Assembly: GCA_022768865.1 (NCBI GenBank)
Contig: JALELH010000005.1
Coordinates: 1-64,000, forward strand
Length of the DNA stretch: 64,000 nucleotides
Source of the DNA: Spirochaetia bacterium
GTDB taxonomy: Bacteria; Spirochaetota; Spirochaetia; Treponematales; Treponemataceae
Direction: 5' to 3'
How positions within the stretch are numbered: position 1 is the first letter of the stretch; each line of letters starts with the position of its first letter. Shown here piece by piece: positions 62,040-64,000 of the stretch. A program made the translations under genes and the position numbers. The notes under the pieces are model-generated. The model did no database searches, was not told the origin of the DNA, and was given only the letters and a program-made list of their open reading frames with translations.

Positions 62040-64000
62040 ATGAAAATCATCAAAAGAAGTGGTGCAGAAGTTGTTTATGACCGCAACAAAATTGCAAGTG
62101 CAATCCGCAAGGCAAACGAACAGGTCATAGAATCAAAGCGTCTTACCAATGACCAGATTGAATCCATTGTTGATGATATTGAAATAGAATGCCACAATTC
62201 CGGCCGTGCCTTAAACGTAGAAGACATTCAGGACCTTGTAGAAAACGGAATAATGCAGAACAAGGCCTTTGATGTTGCTAAACTTTACATCACTTACCGT
62301 TACCGCCACCAGCTCATGAGGAAGGAAAACACAACAGACCAGCAGATCATGAGCCTTCTTGAAGAAAACAACGAAGAAGTAAAGCAGGAAAATTCCAACA
62401 AAAATCCTACGGTTGTTTCAGTTCAGCGAGACTATATGGCAGGCGAAGTTTCAAAAGACATTACGCGCCGTTTCCTGCTGGATCCGGATATTTCTAAAGC
62501 ACACGATGACGGAATCATTCACTTCCATGATGCTGATTATTTTGCACAGCACATGCACAACTGCGACTTAGTCAACCTTGAAGACATGCTGCAGAATGGA
62601 ACTGTAATCAGCGGAACAAAAATTGACCGTCCTCATTCTTTCAGCACGGCATGTAACATTGCAACACAGATTATTGCACAGGTTGCTTCATGTCAGTATG
62701 GCGGACAGAGCATTACGCTGACACACCTGGCACCTTTTGTAGACGTAAGCCGCAAAAAGATAATTGCAGAAACAACAGAAATGATTCAGAAAACAGGCCT
62801 TACAGTTTCTACAGATCAGTTCAACTATATGGTAGACCAGCGCGTAAAGGATGAAATTAAGCGCGGTGTCCAGACAATTCAATACCAGGTAATCACCTTG
62901 ATGACAACCAACGGTCAGGCACCTTTCGTAACTGTCTTCATGTATCTTAATGAAGCAAAAAATGAACAGGAAAAGGCAGACCTTGCACTCATTATAGAAG
63001 AAGTCCTTAAGCAGCGTTATCAGGGCGTAAAGAATGAAAAAGGAGCATGGATTACACCTGCATTCCCTAAACTTATTTATGTTCTTGAAGAAGATAATAT
63101 TGATCAGGGAACTCCTTACTATTACCTTACTGAACTTGCTGCAAAATGCACTGCACGCCGCATGGTTCCGGACTATATTTCAGAAAAGAAAATGATGGAA
63201 CTTAAGGAAGGCAACTGCTATCCTTGCATGGGATGCCGTTCATTCCTTACAGTTTACCGGGACGAAACAGGCAAGCCAAAGTTCTACGGAAGATTTAACC
63301 AGGGCGTTGTAACCCTGAACCTTGTAGACGTTGCATGTTCTTCCGGCGGCGACAAGGCTAAATTCTGGGAATTAATGGACGAACGCCTTGAACTTTGCCA
63401 CAGGGCATTAAGAATCCGCCACAACCGCCTTTTAGGCACAAAGTCTGACGCTGCTCCAATCCTGTGGCAGAACGGTGCCCTTGCCCGCCTGCAGAAAGGA
63501 GAAGTCATAGACAAGCTCCTTTACAACGGATATTCAACAATTTCTTTAGGCTATGCAGGCCTGTGCGAATGCGTAAGGTTCATGACAGGAAAGAGCCACA
63601 CAGACCCGGAAGCTAAACCTTTTGCCCTGGATGTTATGCACGCTTTAAACGATGCCTGCAAGAAATGGAAGGCTGCGGAACACATTGACTATTCCGTATA
63701 CGGAACTCCCCTTGAAAGCACAACCTACAAGTTTGCAAAGTGCCTTAAGCGCCGCTTCGGAAGCATTCCTGGCGTTACGGACAAAAACTATATTACAAAC
63801 AGCTATCATGTAAACGTAACGGAAAAAATCGATGCATTTACAAAGCTTACTTTTGAATCACAGTTCCAGGAACTTTCTCCTGGTGGTGCCGTAAGCTATG
63901 TTGAAGTTCCAAATATGGAAAACAACATACCTGCCGTAATGTCACTCCTTAAGCATATCTATAATAATATTATGTATGCTGAACTGAACACAAAAAGTGA
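62040..64000 (+). CDS. nrdD: Anaerobic ribonucleoside-triphosphate reductase (partial)
   Basis: The first 653 codons of class III ribonucleotide reductase are present. The N-terminal ATP-cone (MKIIKRSGAEVVYDRNKIAS, about 1-90) sets overall activity by ATP/dATP. The core includes SFSTACNIATQIIAQVASCQ (about 200-219) and CYPCMGCRSF (about 393-402). The glycyl-radical site and zinc motif lie beyond the right edge. GAGAGGGG precedes the ATG at 62040. An nrdG activase would be expected downstream. Confidence 0.93.
   Translation, partial: MKIIKRSGAEVVYDRNKIASAIRKANEQVIESKRLTNDQIESIVDDIEIECHNSGRALNVEDIQDLVENGIMQNKAFDVAKLYITYRYRHQLMRKENTTDQQIMSLLEENNEEVKQENSNKNPTVVSVQRDYMAGEVSKDITRRFLLDPDISKAHDDGIIHFHDADYFAQHMHNCDLVNLEDMLQNGTVISGTKIDRPHSFSTACNIATQIIAQVASCQYGGQSITLTHLAPFVDVSRKKIIAETTEMIQKTGLTVSTDQFNYMVDQRVKDEIKRGVQTIQYQVITLMTTNGQAPFVTVFMYLNEAKNEQEKADLALIIEEVLKQRYQGVKNEKGAWITPAFPKLIYVLEEDNIDQGTPYYYLTELAAKCTARRMVPDYISEKKMMELKEGNCYPCMGCRSFLTVYRDETGKPKFYGRFNQGVVTLNLVDVACSSGGDKAKFWELMDERLELCHRALRIRHNRLLGTKSDAAPILWQNGALARLQKGEVIDKLLYNGYSTISLGYAGLCECVRFMTGKSHTDPEAKPFALDVMHALNDACKKWKAAEHIDYSVYGTPLESTTYKFAKCLKRRFGSIPGVTDKNYITNSYHVNVTEKIDAFTKLTFESQFQELSPGGAVSYVEVPNMENNIPAVMSLLKHIYNNIMYAELNTKS

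Overview
The window looks like a chromosome segment of a spirochaete, most likely an anaerobic Treponema. Three things point there. The gene order tRNA-Thr, rpmG, tRNA-Trp, secE, nusG, rplKAJL, rpoBC, rpsL, rpsG is the one I know from treponemes. There is an anaerobic (class III) ribonucleotide reductase. Paired cheR/cheB, patatin/beta-barrel and other outer-membrane genes fit a diderm, motile bacterium. The species assignment is inference; no 16S rRNA gene is present.

Layout. 1-300 (minus strand) may be the 5' end of a group II intron that runs off the left edge. 513-13541 is the translation/transcription operon on the minus strand, read from a clear sigma-70 promoter at 13513-13541. 13608-15905 holds cysE and a stand-alone AICAR transformylase. 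16252-24985 holds a STAS-zinc ribbon protein, TrmJ, a sigma-54-type AAA+ protein without a DNA-binding domain, a WecG-type glycosyltransferase, RsmE, a CtpA protease, a MinD/ParA ATPase, Lgt and a SAM methyltransferase. 25302-34373 holds a MATE exporter, a CinA C-terminal domain protein, an esterase, an NfeD-SPFH-LUD operon, a small lipoprotein, a CDF transporter and a patatin/beta-barrel protein. 34482-48052 holds tex, a PTS enzyme I, der, a MerR regulator, an Rsm22-like methyltransferase, an outer-membrane protein with its TetR neighbour, a MocR regulator with UPF0340, and an acyl-CoA ligase. 48299-59318 holds rlmE, a LysM-M23 peptidase, cheR-cheB, a LemA/TPM cluster, a phosphofructokinase, an outer-membrane protein and an HD-GYP protein. 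59637-64000 holds a sigma-70 factor, a WYL regulator and the start of nrdD under two NrdR boxes.

Three non-coding patterns stand out. (1) At least nine genes have a -10 hexamer exactly 6 nt before the ATG and no Shine-Dalgarno sequence, so they are predicted to be leaderless. (2) A ~190-bp non-coding element with inverted-repeat ends occurs three times; the best copy has perfect 16-bp ends flanked by TA, as expected for a Tc1/mariner-IS630-type MITE, and one copy appears to carry the purH promoter. (3) Two minisatellites with unrelated sequence but the same ~23-bp period lie in gene borders. No CRISPR array, prophage, toxin-antitoxin pair or obvious defence island was seen. The protein-coding content is mostly conserved housekeeping and envelope genes.
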